A model generated the notes under the pieces. It was not told the origin of the DNA. It saw only the letters and a program-made list of their open reading frames with translations, and did not search any database. A stretch of DNA of 7,874 nucleotides from an uncultured Cellvibrio sp. (GTDB lineage: Bacteria; Pseudomonadota; Gammaproteobacteria; Pseudomonadales; Cellvibrionaceae), in NCBI GenBank assembly GCA_946886255.1, contig CAMPIG010000217.1, positions 1 to 7,874 on the forward strand, read 5' to 3'. The first letter of the stretch is position 1; the number at the start of each line of letters is the position of its first letter. Below are positions 6,559 through 7,874 of the stretch, one piece after another. Both the position numbers and the translations under genes were made by a program.

Positions 6559-7874
6559 TTATAGGGTTTGCAATCCGTATTGGTGAATCTTACTCAACAG
6601 ATCACGATTGGTCGGTAATTGTCGCAAAGCGTGCGCAATATTCCTACGATTTTTATCCAGGTGTTCGCGCGCTTGCGTTTCATCCAGCTGATGCTGCTGA
6701 AATCCAGGGTCAGTTTCAAACCCCATCCCATAGAGCACATATTGGTAACTCGCTGCCGGAAAGACTTCGTTATTGCTGGTAAAGTCATGATCCCAAGGCG
6801 ATTGATAACGCCATAGTGTCATTAATTCCTGCAAGCTTTCCGGGATAGTCTGCGAGTCGCGATTATCAATCCAGAAAGCATTATCCGTGCGCTTACTGAG
6901 GATGTAATGTAACTTCAGGAAATCAATGATCCGCTGCCAGCGGTAGTGAAAGGTATCATTAAAACGCTTGGCGGTAATATCCATGACGGCGCGACAGGCA
7001 GGCAATTGTTCAGCAATCATCGCGGCTGACAATTCAACAAACACCAAGGCAGAGGCTTCCAGCGGCTCCAGAAAACCCGCCGACAAGCCCACAGCAACGC
7101 AGTTATTTTTCCAAAATAATTGTCGGTGGCCCGACTGGATCGGGATTCGCCGCACAGCGGATTCATCAAACATCGGCCCCACATAATCGGCCAGCTGCTG
7201 CAAGGCTTGCTCTTCCGTTGCGTAGCGACTGGCATAAACATGGCCCACGCCACGGCGATGCACCAGGCCAATATCCCAAATCCAGCCCGCTTCCTGCGCG
7301 GTGGAAATAGTGTGGGACGCAATAGGTGCATCTTCACCAGCATAGGGTACCTGCACAGCGAGTGCGCGATCAATAAACAACACATCGCTGCAATCTACCC
7401 AAGGCACCTCGAAATGCTTGCCCAACAACAACGCGGAAAAGCCGGTGCAGTCAATAAAAAGATCACCCTCAACACGACCAGCCTGCTGCGTTTCCACGGC
7501 AGCAATATCACCATTTTCTGCGGAATGAACAGCGGTAACATCCGCAAGAATATGTTGAACACCCAATTTTTCGCAGCAGTGCTTTTGCAAAAAAGATGAA
7601 AATTTTCCCGCATTTAAATGATAGGCGTAATTAGCCACTGAATTAAATTCCGGCGTGGTGATCATCTTGGGCGCCAACCCCTGCTCACAGATTGCCTCCT
7701 GAAAACAGACCGCGGCGGAAAATGATTGTCCTTCCAGCCCGTTGTGGCGATGCTGTTGCCAATAGGGCGCGAGGTTAACCTTGCCGAAGCCTTGCGGGAG
7801 CATCAACGGATGGTAATAAAAATCCGTATCTGACCCATCGACCCAGCGCGCAAACTTTGCGCCTTGCTTGAAAG
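6559..7874 (-). CDS. Flavin-dependent tryptophan-halogenase-family protein (5' partial)
   Basis: FAD/FADH2-dependent halogenase family (PrnA/RebH type), which uses reduced flavin, oxygen and halide to form hypohalous acid and halogenate indole-type substrates. The frame stays open to the window edge: 437 residues are visible and perhaps 70-80 are missing, including the GxGxxG FAD-binding motif. Seen (visible numbering): FKQGAKF at residues 1-7, whose Lys2 aligns with the catalytic lysine (Lys79 of RebH/PrnA); DCTGF (141-145) of the flavin fold; GWIWDIG (196-202), the WxWxI motif with Gly in place of the usual Pro; GFLEPLEAS (266-274), with Glu269 matching the second catalytic residue. The internal TTG/ATG at 7801-7806 is not the true start because conserved sequence continues upstream. 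First visible gene of the three-gene operon. Natural substrate unknown; relatives in TonB-receptor loci act on free indole or remain unassigned. Confidence 0.93.
   Translation of the reverse strand, partial: FKQGAKFARWVDGSDTDFYYHPLMLPQGFGKVNLAPYWQQHRHNGLEGQSFSAAVCFQEAICEQGLAPKMITTPEFNSVANYAYHLNAGKFSSFLQKHCCEKLGVQHILADVTAVHSAENGDIAAVETQQAGRVEGDLFIDCTGFSALLLGKHFEVPWVDCSDVLFIDRALAVQVPYAGEDAPIASHTISTAQEAGWIWDIGLVHRRGVGHVYASRYATEEQALQQLADYVGPMFDESAVRRIPIQSGHRQLFWKNNCVAVGLSAGFLEPLEASALVFVELSAAMIAEQLPACRAVMDITAKRFNDTFHYRWQRIIDFLKLHYILSKRTDNAFWIDNRDSQTIPESLQELMTLWRYQSPWDHDFTSNNEVFPAASYQYVLYGMGFETDPGFQQHQLDETQAREHLDKNRRNIAHALRQLPTNRDLLSKIHQYGLQTL

Noticed and set aside
7120..7599. Plus-strand ORF of 159 codons inside the halogenase gene
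   Set aside because: Antisense to conserved halogenase motifs (WIWDI, DCTGF); no recognisable domain and no supporting start signal.
7801..7806. TTG/ATG as the true start of the halogenase
   Set aside because: The frame continues upstream with conserved family sequence including the FK catalytic-lysine motif, so the gene is truncated by the window edge.

Overview
The window looks like chromosomal DNA of a polysaccharide-degrading gammaproteobacterium, most likely Cellvibrio or a close relative (Cellvibrionaceae). The reasons are a secreted GH44 glucanase joined to a CBM2 module by a long poly-serine linker, a style typical of Cellvibrio, Saccharophagus and Teredinibacter, together with ordinary gammaproteobacterial purE-purK genes and a YedI-type membrane protein. 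The assignment is by recognition; no search was run.

Left part (1-1529, + strand): the end of purE and all of purK, directly abutting. Together they make the two-step carboxylation of AIR to CAIR in de novo purine synthesis. Between purK and the convergent gene on the other strand (1530-1710) lies a compact nested inverted repeat that looks like a dispersed intergenic element and may also end transcription from both sides.

Middle part (1711-4880, - strand): a YedI/DUF808 inner-membrane protein of unknown role, then a secreted GH44 endo-glucanase/xyloglucanase with CBM2. The GH44 gene has a strong signal peptide, a hairpin just after its stop, and an AT-rich leader (4881-5111) holding two imperfect copies of a 20-bp near-palindrome that could be operators.

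Right part (5112-7874, - strand): a tight three-gene operon read right to left: a flavin-dependent tryptophan-halogenase-like protein (N-terminus outside the window), a SapC-family protein, and a DUF6445 protein with an HxD...H pattern like 2-oxoglutarate/Fe(II) oxygenases. This gene set is known as a recurrent neighbour of TonB-dependent receptors in Xanthomonas, Caulobacter and marine glycan degraders, but its pathway is not established. Lying beside a secreted glucanase, it may belong to a carbohydrate-uptake locus; this is inference. It is the least understood part of the window.

No tRNA, rRNA, CRISPR array, transposase or prophage gene was seen. All gene-free stretches are shorter than 300 bases.
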